DNA of 64,000 nucleotides from an uncultured Anaerolineales bacterium (GTDB lineage Bacteria; Chloroflexota; Anaerolineae; Aggregatilineales; Aggregatilineaceae), in NCBI GenBank assembly GCA_937135955.1, contig CAKZOB010000019.1, forward strand, positions 1-64,000, read 5' to 3'. This document shows positions 41,366 through 49,739 of the stretch, in pieces. The position numbers and the translations under genes are program-made. The notes under the pieces were generated by a model. The model saw nothing but the letters and a program-made list of their open reading frames with translations, searched no databases and was not told the origin of the DNA. The stretch's first letter is position 1, and every line of letters begins with the position of its first letter.

Positions 41366-42337
41366 ATGGAGTACCGGATATTTGGCCGGATGGGGTGGCA
41401 GGTGAGCGAGGTCGGCTATGGCATGTGGGGCATGGCCGGCTGGACGGGTTCCGACGACGCCGAGTCGCTGGAGGCGCTCGAACGGGCGGTTCAACTGGGC
41501 TGCAACTTCTTCGACACGGCCTGGGCCTATGGCGCAGGGCACAGCGAGAAGCTGCTTGGTCAGTTGGTGCGGGCGCATCCGGAAAAGAAGCTCTACACGG
41601 CCAGCAAGATACCGCCCAAGAACTTCAAATGGCCATCGCGGCGAGGATATACGCTCGATGAGTGCTTCCCACCCGATCACATTCGCGAATATACCGAAAA
41701 GAGCCTGGAAAACCTGGGGCTGGACAGCGTTGACCTGATGCAGTTTCACGTCTGGGAAGACTGCTGGGCACGCGACGAACGCTGGCAGCGAACCATTGAC
41801 GATCTCAAGCGCCAGGGGTTGATCCACGCGGTGGGCATCAGCGTCAACCGCTGGGAACCCTGGAACAGCCTGGAGACGCTGCGCACCGGCCTGGTGGACG
41901 CTGTGCAGGTGATCTACAACATCTTCGATCAGGCCCCCGAAGATCAGCTTTTTAAAGTGTGCGTCGAGCAAAATGTGGCCGTCATCGCCCGTGTGCCCTT
42001 CGACGAGGGGACACTGACCGGCACCCTCACCAAAGACAGTCGCTGGCCAGAAGGGGACTGGCGCAACACCTACTTTGTGCCGGAGAACCTGATCGCTTCG
42101 GTCGAGCGGGCCGAGGCCCTGCGCCCGCTCATCCCGCCGGGCATGACCATGCCGGAGATGGCGTTGCGCTTCTGCCTGGCCCATCCGGCGGTGAGCACGG
42201 TCATCCCTGGGATGCGCAAGGTGCGCCATGTGGAGGCTAATATTGCTGTCAGCGATGGGCGGGCGCTGCCGCCTGAGCTGATCAAGAAGCTGCGCGAGCA
42301 TCGCTGGGATCGCGTGCCGACGGCCTGGTCGCAATGA
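41366..42337 (+). CDS. Aldo/keto reductase
   Basis: A 323-residue NADPH-dependent oxidoreductase with an AKR TIM barrel. The catalytic tetrad is visible: Asp in FFDTAWAYGAGHSE (near residue 51, with its Tyr), Lys in TASKIPP near 82 and His in MQFHVWED near 127. The cofactor segment PGMRKVRHVEANI lies near the C-terminus. The substrate is unknown; sugar aldehydes or ketones fit the setting. The ATG at 41366 follows GGGAGGAAA. A hairpin terminator separates it from the convergent isomerase gene. Confidence 0.88.
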   Translation: MEYRIFGRMGWQVSEVGYGMWGMAGWTGSDDAESLEALERAVQLGCNFFDTAWAYGAGHSEKLLGQLVRAHPEKKLYTASKIPPKNFKWPSRRGYTLDECFPPDHIREYTEKSLENLGLDSVDLMQFHVWEDCWARDERWQRTIDDLKRQGLIHAVGISVNRWEPWNSLETLRTGLVDAVQVIYNIFDQAPEDQLFKVCVEQNVAVIARVPFDEGTLTGTLTKDSRWPEGDWRNTYFVPENLIASVERAEALRPLIPPGMTMPEMALRFCLAHPAVSTVIPGMRKVRHVEANIAVSDGRALPPELIKKLREHRWDRVPTAWSQ

Positions 42338-42361
42338 GCCTTCGAAAGGGCTGGTTACGAG

Positions 42362-42386
42362 ACGGGGCGCTGAGTATGCGCCCCGT
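42362..42386. terminator. Terminator between convergent aldo/keto reductase and isomerase genes
   Basis: A perfect 9-bp stem ACGGGGCGC / GCGCCCCGT with a 7-base loop, 24 bases after the reductase stop and 13 bases before the end of the minus-strand isomerase gene. Confidence 0.6.
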
Positions 42387-42399
42387 TGCACTTCTGTAG

Positions 42400-43434
42400 T
42401 CAGCGCCGCAGCAGGTGCGCCAGGATCAGCCGGTCGAGTTCCTCGTAGTCGCGCGCGGCGATGCACTGCTGCATAGCGGCGCGGTCCAGGCCCCGGACGC
42501 GCTCCACCAGCCACAGGAAGGTCTCCAGGCTGTTGCGCAGGTGCTTCTCGGCGACCTCGGCCTTTTGCGTGCGCAGCGCTTTCACATCCAGCCCGACGAT
42601 GCCTTTCTCGTAGTACCTGTGCTCATCCAGCACCAGCACCTGGTCGAAGGCCCGCCGCAGGTTGACCGCGCCGAATGAGCGATCCTGGTCGAACTTCAGG
42701 CCATTCTGGTCATTGAGGTGCACGCTCCACAGCTTGCCGTAGGCCAGGCCAAAGGCCATCTCGTCGGCGGGATCGAGGCCGGCCAGGATGGCGTGCGCGG
42801 ACTCCACCAGCACGCCGACGCGCGAGGGGTCTTTGGTCTTGAAGCTGAGCGCGACGGCGTGCCCGATGGTGGGGATATAGGCCAGGTCCATCGGCTCGTT
42901 GGGCTTTGGCTCGACGGCGAAGCGCATTCCCGGCGCGTAGTCGAGCATATCGTCAATCGCCTCGACCAGCAGATCAACGGCGCGGGCGGCATCTTTGGCC
43001 TCGCGCATGTACGTCCCTTCGCGGGCCAGCCAGAGCACCATCAAGTCGGTGCCCAGCGCCTGCGCAATGTCCAGCGCCTTGCGCGAGCGCTCGCGGGCAT
43101 AGGCGCGCGCTGCCGGATCGTTGGCGGTATACGCGCCGTCAATGGTCATGGGGTGTTCCCACAGGCGCGGCGCGACGAATTCCGCCGCCAGGCCCATGCT
43201 GTCCAGCTTGGCCTTGAGCGCCCGTGCTTCCGCCTCGATCTGCGCCGGAGTCTTGTCGTCCAGGTTAGGCACGGCATCGTCATCGTGGAACTGCACCGCA
43301 TCGAAGCCCAACCGCTGATACGCCTCCAACTTCTTTTCGAAGGGCACGCTGGGGCGCACAGGCGGCCCGAAGGGGTCGGCTCCCTCGTGAATGTTCCAGG
43401 GGCCGAAGGAAAAGCGATAACCGTATTTTTCCAT
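42400..43434 (-). CDS. Xylose-isomerase-like sugar isomerase (paralogue of xylA)
   Basis: A 344-residue TIM barrel clearly related to XylA: it opens with FSFGPWNIHEGADPFGPPVR and has FHDDDAVP, VEPKPNEPMDLAYIPTIGH, VESAHAILAG and KFDQDRSFG. Where XylA has FHIDLN, with the Asp a metal-1 ligand, this protein has VHLND, placing His at that site. L-rhamnose isomerases use His among their metal ligands, so an altered aldose is plausible. It is about 45 residues shorter than XylA at the C-terminus, where XylA makes dimer contacts. It follows the argH and thiamine-binding genes on the minus strand after a 136-base gap. Confidence 0.8.
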   Translation of the reverse strand: MEKYGYRFSFGPWNIHEGADPFGPPVRPSVPFEKKLEAYQRLGFDAVQFHDDDAVPNLDDKTPAQIEAEARALKAKLDSMGLAAEFVAPRLWEHPMTIDGAYTANDPAARAYARERSRKALDIAQALGTDLMVLWLAREGTYMREAKDAARAVDLLVEAIDDMLDYAPGMRFAVEPKPNEPMDLAYIPTIGHAVALSFKTKDPSRVGVLVESAHAILAGLDPADEMAFGLAYGKLWSVHLNDQNGLKFDQDRSFGAVNLRRAFDQVLVLDEHRYYEKGIVGLDVKALRTQKAEVAEKHLRNSLETFLWLVERVRGLDRAAMQQCIAARDYEELDRLILAHLLRR

Positions 43435-43570
43435 AAGTCTCTCCTTGATCCTTGATAGTTCTCAGTGCTTGGTTGTCAGTGATCGGCGGGCGGCGGTAGC
43501 TCCCAGGCAGGAGCGCGAGAGGTCTGTTGCCTGTCTGTACTCTACGCCAAAGCGGGGGTAACGACAAGCA

Positions 43571-43867
43571 TCAGGCGCGGTATTTGGCGGTTTTCTCGTC
43601 AATGGTCATCCCACCCGCTGCGCCGTCGGCGATCTTGATGATGGTCACCACATGCGGCACGCCCGCTTCAATGCAGGCCAGGTGCGCGGCTTTGGCCGCG
43701 TTGAATGCTTCTTCGAACGGGCCTTCGATGACCGTCTCCAGCGGGCCGACTTCGTAACGGAGTCCGCTGGCGGCAATGGCCGCGATGGCCTGGTCTATGA
43801 TAGGCAGCGCGTCTTCGCTGAGCGGTAGCACCTGCACGCCAATGTTCACGATCCGTTTCTCGTCCAT
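43571..43867 (-). CDS. MTH1187/YkoF-type thiamine-binding protein
   Basis: A 98-residue ferredoxin-like-fold protein: NIGVQVLPLSEDALPIIDQAIAAIAASG, then YEVGPLETVIEGPFEEAFNAAKAAHLA and VVTIIKIADG. Members of this family (MTH1187, Ta1207, YkoF relatives) bind thiamine or hydroxymethylpyrimidine and are thought to buffer or deliver the vitamin; the physiological role is not settled. The gene starts 32 bases after the argH stop, so it is probably cotranscribed with argH. There is no membrane segment or signal. Confidence 0.75.
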   Translation of the reverse strand: MDEKRIVNIGVQVLPLSEDALPIIDQAIAAIAASGLRYEVGPLETVIEGPFEEAFNAAKAAHLACIEAGVPHVVTIIKIADGAAGGMTIDEKTAKYRA

Positions 43868-43899
43868 CTGGCAACTCCGTCAACTCGGTTCAGGTTTGT

Positions 43900-45294
43900 T
43901 CAGAAGGTGTCGGATGTGTCCATGTCGCGCCCGGTCAGCCAGGCATGCGCTCGCTCGATCTGCCCGCCGACCTCGCCCGTCCCGCCGAAGCCCCCCCGCC
44001 GCGCAACTGCCGCGTCGAAGTCGAAGACCTGTGTTACATCCAGGCCGAAGGCGTCGGAGAGCGTCCGATAATCGGCCAGTGTCAGGGCGGAGAGTGATAC
44101 GCCCTTTGCCTCGGCCAGCCGGACGGCCTGCCCGGCCAGTCCGTGCGCCTGCCGAAACGGCACACCGCGGCTCACCAGGTAGTCGGCCAGGTCGGTGGCG
44201 AGCATTCCCTCGTCCAGGGCAGCGCGCATCCGTTCCGGCACAAAGGTCAGGGCGCGCACCAGACCGGTCAGCGGCGGCAACAGCGCGATCAGCGTGTCGT
44301 AGGCGTCGAAGAGCGGCTCTTTGTCTTCCTGCAAGTCTTTGTTATAGCCGCTGGGCAGCCCTTTGAGCGTCATCAGGAATCCGGCCAGATGTCCGGCCAG
44401 CCGACCGGCCTTACCCCGTGCCAGTTCGAGCGGGTCGGGATTGCGCTTCTGGGGCATCAGGCTACTGCCGGTGCTGTACCGTTCGTCGAGCCGGACAAAG
44501 CCGAAAGCAGGGTTGGCGAAGACGATCAGGTCTTCGGCCAGGCGACTGAGATGTACGCCGATCAGCGCGGCGGCGAAGAGGAACTCGGCGACGTGATCGC
44601 GGTCGGCGACGGCGTCCAGGCTGTTAGGGCTGGGGGCGCGGAAACCCAGGCGTTCCGCCAGGCGTTGCCGGTCAATGGGGTAGGGTGTGCCAGCCAACGC
44701 GCCAGACCCCAGCGGACATTTGTCGCGCCAGGTGTCGGCGAACTGCTCCAGGCGGGTCACATCGCGGGCCAGCGCCCAGAAATGGCTCAGCAGCCAGTGC
44801 GCGACGGTGACCGGCTGGGCGGGCTGGAAATGCGTCGTGCCCGGCATGATCGTGCCGGTGTGCTGCTCGGCCTGGATCAGCAGGGCGGATAGCAGCCCGG
44901 CCAGCAGCGCCGACAGGCGCGGGACAGCGTCCAGCAGCCACAGCAGCACATCGGTCGCCACCTGATCGTTGCGGCTGCGTCCGGTGTGCAGCTTGCCCGC
45001 TACCGGCCCGATCAACTCGCCCAACCGTCGCTCGACGGCGGTGTGAATGTCCTCGTCCGTCGGTGCGGGGACGAACTGCCCGGCGACGAACTCGGCACGC
45101 ACGCGCTCCAGACCGTTGATCAGCATCTCGCGCTCCGTGGCGGTGATCACGCCCGCCTCGGCCAGCGCGGTAGCCCAGGCAATGCTGCCGGTGATGTCAG
45201 CGCCATAGAGCCGCCAGTCGAAGCGCAGGCTGTCGTTGAGCCGGCGCACGGTGTCGTCGGTTGGTTGGGAGAATGCTCCGCCCCATAGCGTCAT
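43900..45294 (-). CDS. argH: Argininosuccinate lyase
   Basis: A 464-residue enzyme that splits argininosuccinate into arginine and fumarate. Hallmarks: WGGAFSQPTD at the start, TGRSRNDQVATD near residue 110, THFQPAQPVTVAHW near 157, and the flexible catalytic loop GSSLMPQKRNPDPLELARGK near 277. No other arginine genes are in the window. The ATG at 45294 was chosen because the family's WGGRF-like start follows it directly; an in-frame ATG at 45339 would add an unconserved tail. The thiamine-binding gene follows after 32 bases. Confidence 0.94.
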   Translation of the reverse strand: MTLWGGAFSQPTDDTVRRLNDSLRFDWRLYGADITGSIAWATALAEAGVITATEREMLINGLERVRAEFVAGQFVPAPTDEDIHTAVERRLGELIGPVAGKLHTGRSRNDQVATDVLLWLLDAVPRLSALLAGLLSALLIQAEQHTGTIMPGTTHFQPAQPVTVAHWLLSHFWALARDVTRLEQFADTWRDKCPLGSGALAGTPYPIDRQRLAERLGFRAPSPNSLDAVADRDHVAEFLFAAALIGVHLSRLAEDLIVFANPAFGFVRLDERYSTGSSLMPQKRNPDPLELARGKAGRLAGHLAGFLMTLKGLPSGYNKDLQEDKEPLFDAYDTLIALLPPLTGLVRALTFVPERMRAALDEGMLATDLADYLVSRGVPFRQAHGLAGQAVRLAEAKGVSLSALTLADYRTLSDAFGLDVTQVFDFDAAVARRGGFGGTGEVGGQIERAHAWLTGRDMDTSDTF

Positions 45295-45357
45295 GATTCG
45301 CTTAACCCCCTTGCAGAGGCGATCAGCAGCGTGAAGCATGCGGGGGAAAGCTGATTG

Positions 45358-45437
45358 AACCGCGGAGACGCAGAGGACACAGAGAAGAGCACAGAGTAAT
45401 TACTGTTCTCTCTGCGCTCTCTGTCTCTCTGCGGTTT
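45358..45437. repeat. 80-bp imperfect palindromic repeat
   Basis: The arms begin AACCGCGGAGACGCAGAG and end CTCTGTCTCTCTGCGGTTT, complementary over most of about 30 bases. Words of this type (ACGCAGAGGACACAGAG) are widespread dispersed repeats in several bacterial phyla. It is non-coding and lies in the 444-base gap between argH and the first glycosyltransferase, together with the next repeat. Confidence 0.6.
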
Positions 45438-45442
45438 AGAGG

Positions 45443-45578
45443 CCATTTGATAACCCCTCACCCCGGCGCTGTGCGCCACCCCTCTCCCTCAATGGGGCAA
45501 GGGGAAAAAAAGCTGGCCTGTCTCCCCTTCTCCCTCAGAGGGAGAAGGGGCCGGGGGTTGAGGGGGCTTTTCAAACGG
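45443..45578. repeat. 136-bp MITE-like palindromic element
   Basis: The ends CCATTTGATAACCCCTCA and TGAGGGGGCTTTTCAAACGG are imperfect inverted repeats. The interior contains CCCTCTCCCTCAATGGGGCA and a second hairpin CCCCTTCTCCCTC / GAGGGAGAAGGGG. No open reading frame with coding character is present. No target duplication was recognised. The rest of the gap up to 45738 has a weak TACAAT box at 45684-45689 ahead of the glycosyltransferase gene. Confidence 0.55.
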
Positions 45579-45738
45579 TCTGTTATTCTCCCCTCGCTAG
45601 CAGTCACTCATACTGATCGCGGCCAGATGCGTTTCAAGTATAGCAAGACGCGGCGGAATTGCCGCGAAGAAGGGTGCCTGCGGTACAATGGTGCGCCGGA
45701 ATGTGGCACCATCGCCGATGTGGAGGAAAAGGCATCTC

Positions 45739-46896
45739 GTGCCTGGTATAACCGTGCGCAACCTGCTGTTCGTCTCTGCCTATACGGGCCTCGGCGGCGG
45801 CGAGAGCGTGCAACTCAACCTGATGCGCGCCCTGGATCGGCAGCGTTTCCGGCTGCACCTGGTCTGCCCGCGCGAGGGACAATTGCCCGCCGCAGCGCGG
45901 GAACTGGGCGTCAGGGTGCACCTGCTGCCTTACCGTCCGGCAACAGCCTGGTTCGTGCCCGCGATCTGGACGCGCTTGCCGGTCGCCGGGCGGCTGGCCA
46001 ACCTGATCCGCGCGGAAGGCATTGCTGCCGTGCACAGCGACTACCATTCGCTGCCGTTCGCGGCGGCGGCAGCACAGAACGCGGGCGTCCCTGTGATCTG
46101 GAACGCGATGGGTTGGTGGTTTCCCGCCCGACCGTGGCAGCGACGCTTCTTCCGCGAGCAGGTGACGCAGATCATCGCCATCACCAGGGCGGTGCGCGAT
46201 CGCTGGCTGGCGGCTTCCGGCAACTTCCTGCCGCCGGAGCGCGTTCAGGTGATCGTGCCCGGCGTAGACTCCGATCAGTTCCACCCCGCCGTGGACGGCT
46301 CGCCGGTGCGCGAACGGCTGAGCATCGGCCCCGACGTGCCGCTGGTGGGGATGATCGCCCGTTTTCAGCGTGTCAAGGGGCACGACATCTTTCAGGCGAT
46401 GGCGCGGCGCGTTACCGCTGAATTGCCCGCCGCGCGTTTCGTCGTGGCGGGGGAAAATGTCTTCGGCGTGGCGAAGGATGAGGCGTACAAGCGCGAGATG
46501 CTCGCCGCGGCGCAGACCGACCCGCTGCTGCGCGAGCGGCTGACTTACCTGGGCTTCTGGGAAGATGCCCGTCAGGTGATCGCCGCCTGCGATGTGGTGG
46601 TGTGCCCGTCGCGCTTCGAGTCGCTGGGGATGGTGCACCTGGAGAGCATGGCCATGGCCCGTCCGGTGGTCAGCATGAACAACGGCGGTCCCGCCGAAAC
46701 CGTGGTAGATGGTGAGACGGGCTTTCTGGTGCCGCCCGAAGACCCGCAGGCGCTGGCCGATCGTGTGCTGACGCTGCTGCGCGATCCAGCGTTGCGGGCG
46801 CGCATGGGAGCAGCGGGGCGCGCGCGCGTGCTGACCCACTACACGGCGGCGGGCTACGCTCAGGCATTGGCGCATCTGATCGAAACCCTGGGGTAG
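45739..46896 (+). CDS. Family 4 (GT-B) glycosyltransferase
   Basis: A 385-residue GT-B enzyme. The N-terminal acceptor domain starts LLFVSAYTGLGGGESVQLNL; the C-terminal donor domain has GMIARFQRVKGHDIF near residue 210, LGFWED near 272 and the nucleotide-sugar motif PSRFESLGMVHLESMAMARPVV near 290 with its EX7E Glu residues. It transfers a sugar from a nucleotide donor to a lipid or glycan at the cytoplasmic face. GTG at 45739 was chosen for AGGAAAAGG upstream; an ATG at 45688 overlaps the likely promoter. The second glycosyltransferase follows after six bases, so they form an operon. Confidence 0.85.
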   Translation: MPGITVRNLLFVSAYTGLGGGESVQLNLMRALDRQRFRLHLVCPREGQLPAAARELGVRVHLLPYRPATAWFVPAIWTRLPVAGRLANLIRAEGIAAVHSDYHSLPFAAAAAQNAGVPVIWNAMGWWFPARPWQRRFFREQVTQIIAITRAVRDRWLAASGNFLPPERVQVIVPGVDSDQFHPAVDGSPVRERLSIGPDVPLVGMIARFQRVKGHDIFQAMARRVTAELPAARFVVAGENVFGVAKDEAYKREMLAAAQTDPLLRERLTYLGFWEDARQVIAACDVVVCPSRFESLGMVHLESMAMARPVVSMNNGGPAETVVDGETGFLVPPEDPQALADRVLTLLRDPALRARMGAAGRARVLTHYTAAGYAQALAHLIETLG

Positions 46897-46902
46897 GGCC
46901 TT

Positions 46903-48129
46903 GTGGATATTCTGCTGATTTCGCGTTGCCCACCGTTCCCGCTCTATTTCGGCGATCGGCTGATCGTCTACCATCTGGCACGGCAACTGAGCGCACGTCG
47001 GCACCTGATTGACCTGGTGGCTTACTATCAGTACCCTGAAGACCTGGCCGACATACCACGCTACGAGCATCTTTTTCGCAGCGTGCGCCTGATCCGCGAG
47101 CCGCGCCGATCGCCGGGCAGTCTGGCCGTGCGTTACCTGCGTCCGGCGGAGCGCTATCCGCGCCGGGCCGAAGAGAGTTGGTCACCGGAGATGGGGCAGG
47201 CTATCGCCGAGCAGCTCAGCACGCAGGGCTATGACGTGGTGCATCTGTTCGGCGGCATCCATGTCTACGAATTTCGCGACCTGGTGCGCTCATTGCCCAA
47301 CGTCATCGTGCCCTACGAGTCCTACAGCCTGTGGCTGAGTCGCGAGGTCGCCGAGGCGCGCGGCCCTGTTGCGTCTCTGCTGGCGCGGCTGCGCCAACGC
47401 TTCGCGCAGGGCTTCGAGCGGTGGATGTTCGCCGGTTTCGACCGGGTGGTCGTGCTCACCGATCGCGACGCGACGGCGCTGCATGCGCTGGCTCCGCAGT
47501 TGCCGCTGGTGACCATCCCCAACGGTGTTGATCTAGACTTCTACACGCCGACCGGTTACGAGCCAGACGAGCCAACCCTGCTCTTCATCGGCAACTACGA
47601 CTACCGTCCCAACCTGGACGCAGCGTTGCGGTTGGCGCGCGACGTCTTCCCGCGCGTGCGCGAAGCGGTGCCAGAAGCGCGGTTGTTGCTGGTGGGCGGT
47701 AATCCGCCGCCGGAGTTGCAGGCTCTGGCCAGCGCGCAGATCGAGGTGACAGGGCGTGTGCCCGACCTGCGGCCCTACTTCGAACAGGCATTGCTCTTCG
47801 TCAGCCCGTTACGGCTGGGCGCGGGCATCAAGAACAAGGTGCTGGAGGCGATGGCGATGGACGTGCCGGTGGTCGCCACGCCGCTGAGCTGCGACGGCAT
47901 CCCGGTGATTCACGGCGAACACGTCTGGCTGGGCGAGACCGACACCGACCTGGCAAAGGGGATTGTGCACCTGATCCATGACGCTTCGTTGCGGCAGACC
48001 CTGCGGCAGAGTGGACGGGCGCTGGTCGAGCGAACTTTCACTTGGCAGCGCGTAGCCGATCAATACGAGGCCCTTTATGGGGAAGTCATTGCCGAGCGCC
48101 GCGGTCGTCCCCCTGCGGCGCTGCGCTGA
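46903..48129 (+). CDS. Family 4-like glycosyltransferase
   Basis: A 408-residue GT-B protein starting from GTG. The N-terminal domain begins ILLISRCPPFPLYFGDRLIVYHLARQL; the donor domain has IPNGVDLDFYTP near residue 205, FIGNYDYRPNLDAALRLARDVFP near 228, GRVPDLRPYF and PLRLGAGIKNKVLEAMAMDVPVV near 304. The GAGIKNK-LEAM pattern is typical of sugar-PEP-CTERM and teichuronic-type glycosyltransferases. With the preceding gene it probably builds a surface glycan or glycolipid; donor and acceptor are unknown. Confidence 0.85.
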   Translation: MDILLISRCPPFPLYFGDRLIVYHLARQLSARRHLIDLVAYYQYPEDLADIPRYEHLFRSVRLIREPRRSPGSLAVRYLRPAERYPRRAEESWSPEMGQAIAEQLSTQGYDVVHLFGGIHVYEFRDLVRSLPNVIVPYESYSLWLSREVAEARGPVASLLARLRQRFAQGFERWMFAGFDRVVVLTDRDATALHALAPQLPLVTIPNGVDLDFYTPTGYEPDEPTLLFIGNYDYRPNLDAALRLARDVFPRVREAVPEARLLLVGGNPPPELQALASAQIEVTGRVPDLRPYFEQALLFVSPLRLGAGIKNKVLEAMAMDVPVVATPLSCDGIPVIHGEHVWLGETDTDLAKGIVHLIHDASLRQTLRQSGRALVERTFTWQRVADQYEALYGEVIAERRGRPPAALR

Positions 48130-48191
48130 TTGTCTCAGTTGGTCCTATTTGGCCCTGTGCGCAGTCTGGTGGCCCTGTTAGGATTGAAGGT

Positions 48192-49679
48192 ATGGAGACT
48201 CAATTCCGCGATATTGTGATCGTCAAAGATTCGGTCGAGCCGATCTATCAGCAACTGGCCCGCTACTTTCGGCAGCAGATCGAAAGCGGTCGCCTGGCCC
48301 CAGGCGACCGCCTGCCGCCGTCGCGCGATCTGGCGCAGCAACTCGGCATTGGGCGGATTAGCGTGGTCAACGCCTACGCTCAGTTGCAGGAAGAGGGCCT
48401 GATCGCGTCTCATGCGGGGCGGGGGACGTATGTCACCGGTGGACGGGTTCTGCCGCGCGCTCACGAGAGCGCTTCCCGTGTTCTGACAGGCGTGCCCAAT
48501 CTGCCCATGCGCGAGATGACGCGCTTGGCGCAGCAGCCCGGCGTGATCGCCTTCAACAGCGGCGCTCCGCCGGAGGAATTCCTGCCAGTCGAGGCGTTGC
48601 GGCACGCGCTCAACCTGGTGCTCGACCGCGACGGCGCGGCAGCCGTCGCCTATGAGGAGGCCGAGGGCTATCCGCCGCTGCGCGCGGGCATCACCGAGTA
48701 TGTGTCCTCGTTGGGCATTCGCTGTCACCCGGACGATGTGCTGGTCACCGGCGGCGCGCAGCAGGCGCTCGACCTGGCCGTGCAGACGTTGTTGCGCGAA
48801 GGCGACGTGCTGGTCACGGGCAACCCCACCTACCTGGGCATCCTGGACATCGCCCATATACGGCGGGTGCGCGTCGTTGGCGTGCCGCTGGACGCCGAGG
48901 GATTGCGCCTGGAGGCGCTGGAAACGGCCCTGCGCGAGCAGCGCGTGGGCCTGATCTACACTGCGCCGACACATCACAACCCCACTGGCACGGTGATGCC
49001 GCTGCACAGGCGGCGACAATTGCTGACCCTGGCGGCGCGTTATGGGGTGCCCATCCTGGAAGATGCCGTCTATCACGAACTGGGCTACCGGGGCGCTCCG
49101 CCGCCGCCGCTCAAGGCGCTGGACGAAGATGACCTGGTGATCCATGTGGGCGGCTTCTCCAAGATTCTGTTGCCCGGCACACGCATCGGCTATGTGATCG
49201 CCGGCGGGACGTTGCGCGAGCAACTGGCGCGCGTCAAACAGGCTGCCGATATCTGCACGCCAAGCTTGAATCAACGGGCCATTCACGTCTTCCTGGCCAA
49301 TGGGATGCTGGTGGGTCACCTGAACCGCGTGCGGAAGGAGCTGCGCGAGCGTTGCGCGGCGGCCTGCACGGCGGCGCAGCGTCATCTGCCGCCTGGGTCG
49401 CAATGGGAAGAACCGGGCGGGGGGATGTACCTATGGGTGCGCCTGCCTGACGACGGGCCAACTGCCGCCGAGCTGTACGTCACGGCGGTGCAGCACGGCG
49501 TCGCCTATGCCATCGGGACACTCTTCCACACCGACGGCAGCGGCGGGCGGCATATCCGGCTCAACTTCGCGGCGCACCCTCCGGCGCGCATTGAGGAAGG
49601 TTTCCGGCGGTTAGGGGCAGCGTGGCACGCCTGGCAGGAGACCTACGCCCCGACAGTGCGCCGCGCACCGATTCTGTAG
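48192..49679 (+). CDS. MocR/GntR-type regulator with aminotransferase domain (possible PdxR)
   Basis: A 495-residue fusion: GntR winged helix (residues about 15-85; EPIYQQLARYFRQQIESGRLAPGDRLPPSR) and a fold-type I PLP aminotransferase domain. The latter has TGGAQQALDLAVQ, APTHHNPTG and the PLP Lys in GGFSKILLPGTRIGY near residue 325. MocR proteins use PLP as effector; the PdxR subgroup controls pdxST, and pdxS lies two genes downstream, so PdxR is a reasonable guess. The ATG at 48192 directly begins the domain. Just upstream are two similar tracts, TTTGGCCCTGT and GGTGGCCCTGT, which might be binding sites. Confidence 0.85.
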   Translation: METQFRDIVIVKDSVEPIYQQLARYFRQQIESGRLAPGDRLPPSRDLAQQLGIGRISVVNAYAQLQEEGLIASHAGRGTYVTGGRVLPRAHESASRVLTGVPNLPMREMTRLAQQPGVIAFNSGAPPEEFLPVEALRHALNLVLDRDGAAAVAYEEAEGYPPLRAGITEYVSSLGIRCHPDDVLVTGGAQQALDLAVQTLLREGDVLVTGNPTYLGILDIAHIRRVRVVGVPLDAEGLRLEALETALREQRVGLIYTAPTHHNPTGTVMPLHRRRQLLTLAARYGVPILEDAVYHELGYRGAPPPPLKALDEDDLVIHVGGFSKILLPGTRIGYVIAGGTLREQLARVKQAADICTPSLNQRAIHVFLANGMLVGHLNRVRKELRERCAAACTAAQRHLPPGSQWEEPGGGMYLWVRLPDDGPTAAELYVTAVQHGVAYAIGTLFHTDGSGGRHIRLNFAAHPPARIEEGFRRLGAAWHAWQETYAPTVRRAPIL

Positions 49680-49739
49680 GAGTTCCCCGCCAGGCCGAAT
49701 GGCGGCGCATTGCGTGCCGCGGGTTGAAAGGAAGGACTT

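Noticed and set aside
45447-46421. A 324-codon plus-strand frame across the repeat and the first glycosyltransferase
   Set aside because: It begins in a repeat and runs out of frame with the glycosyltransferase, whose motifs lie in the overlapping frame starting at 45739.
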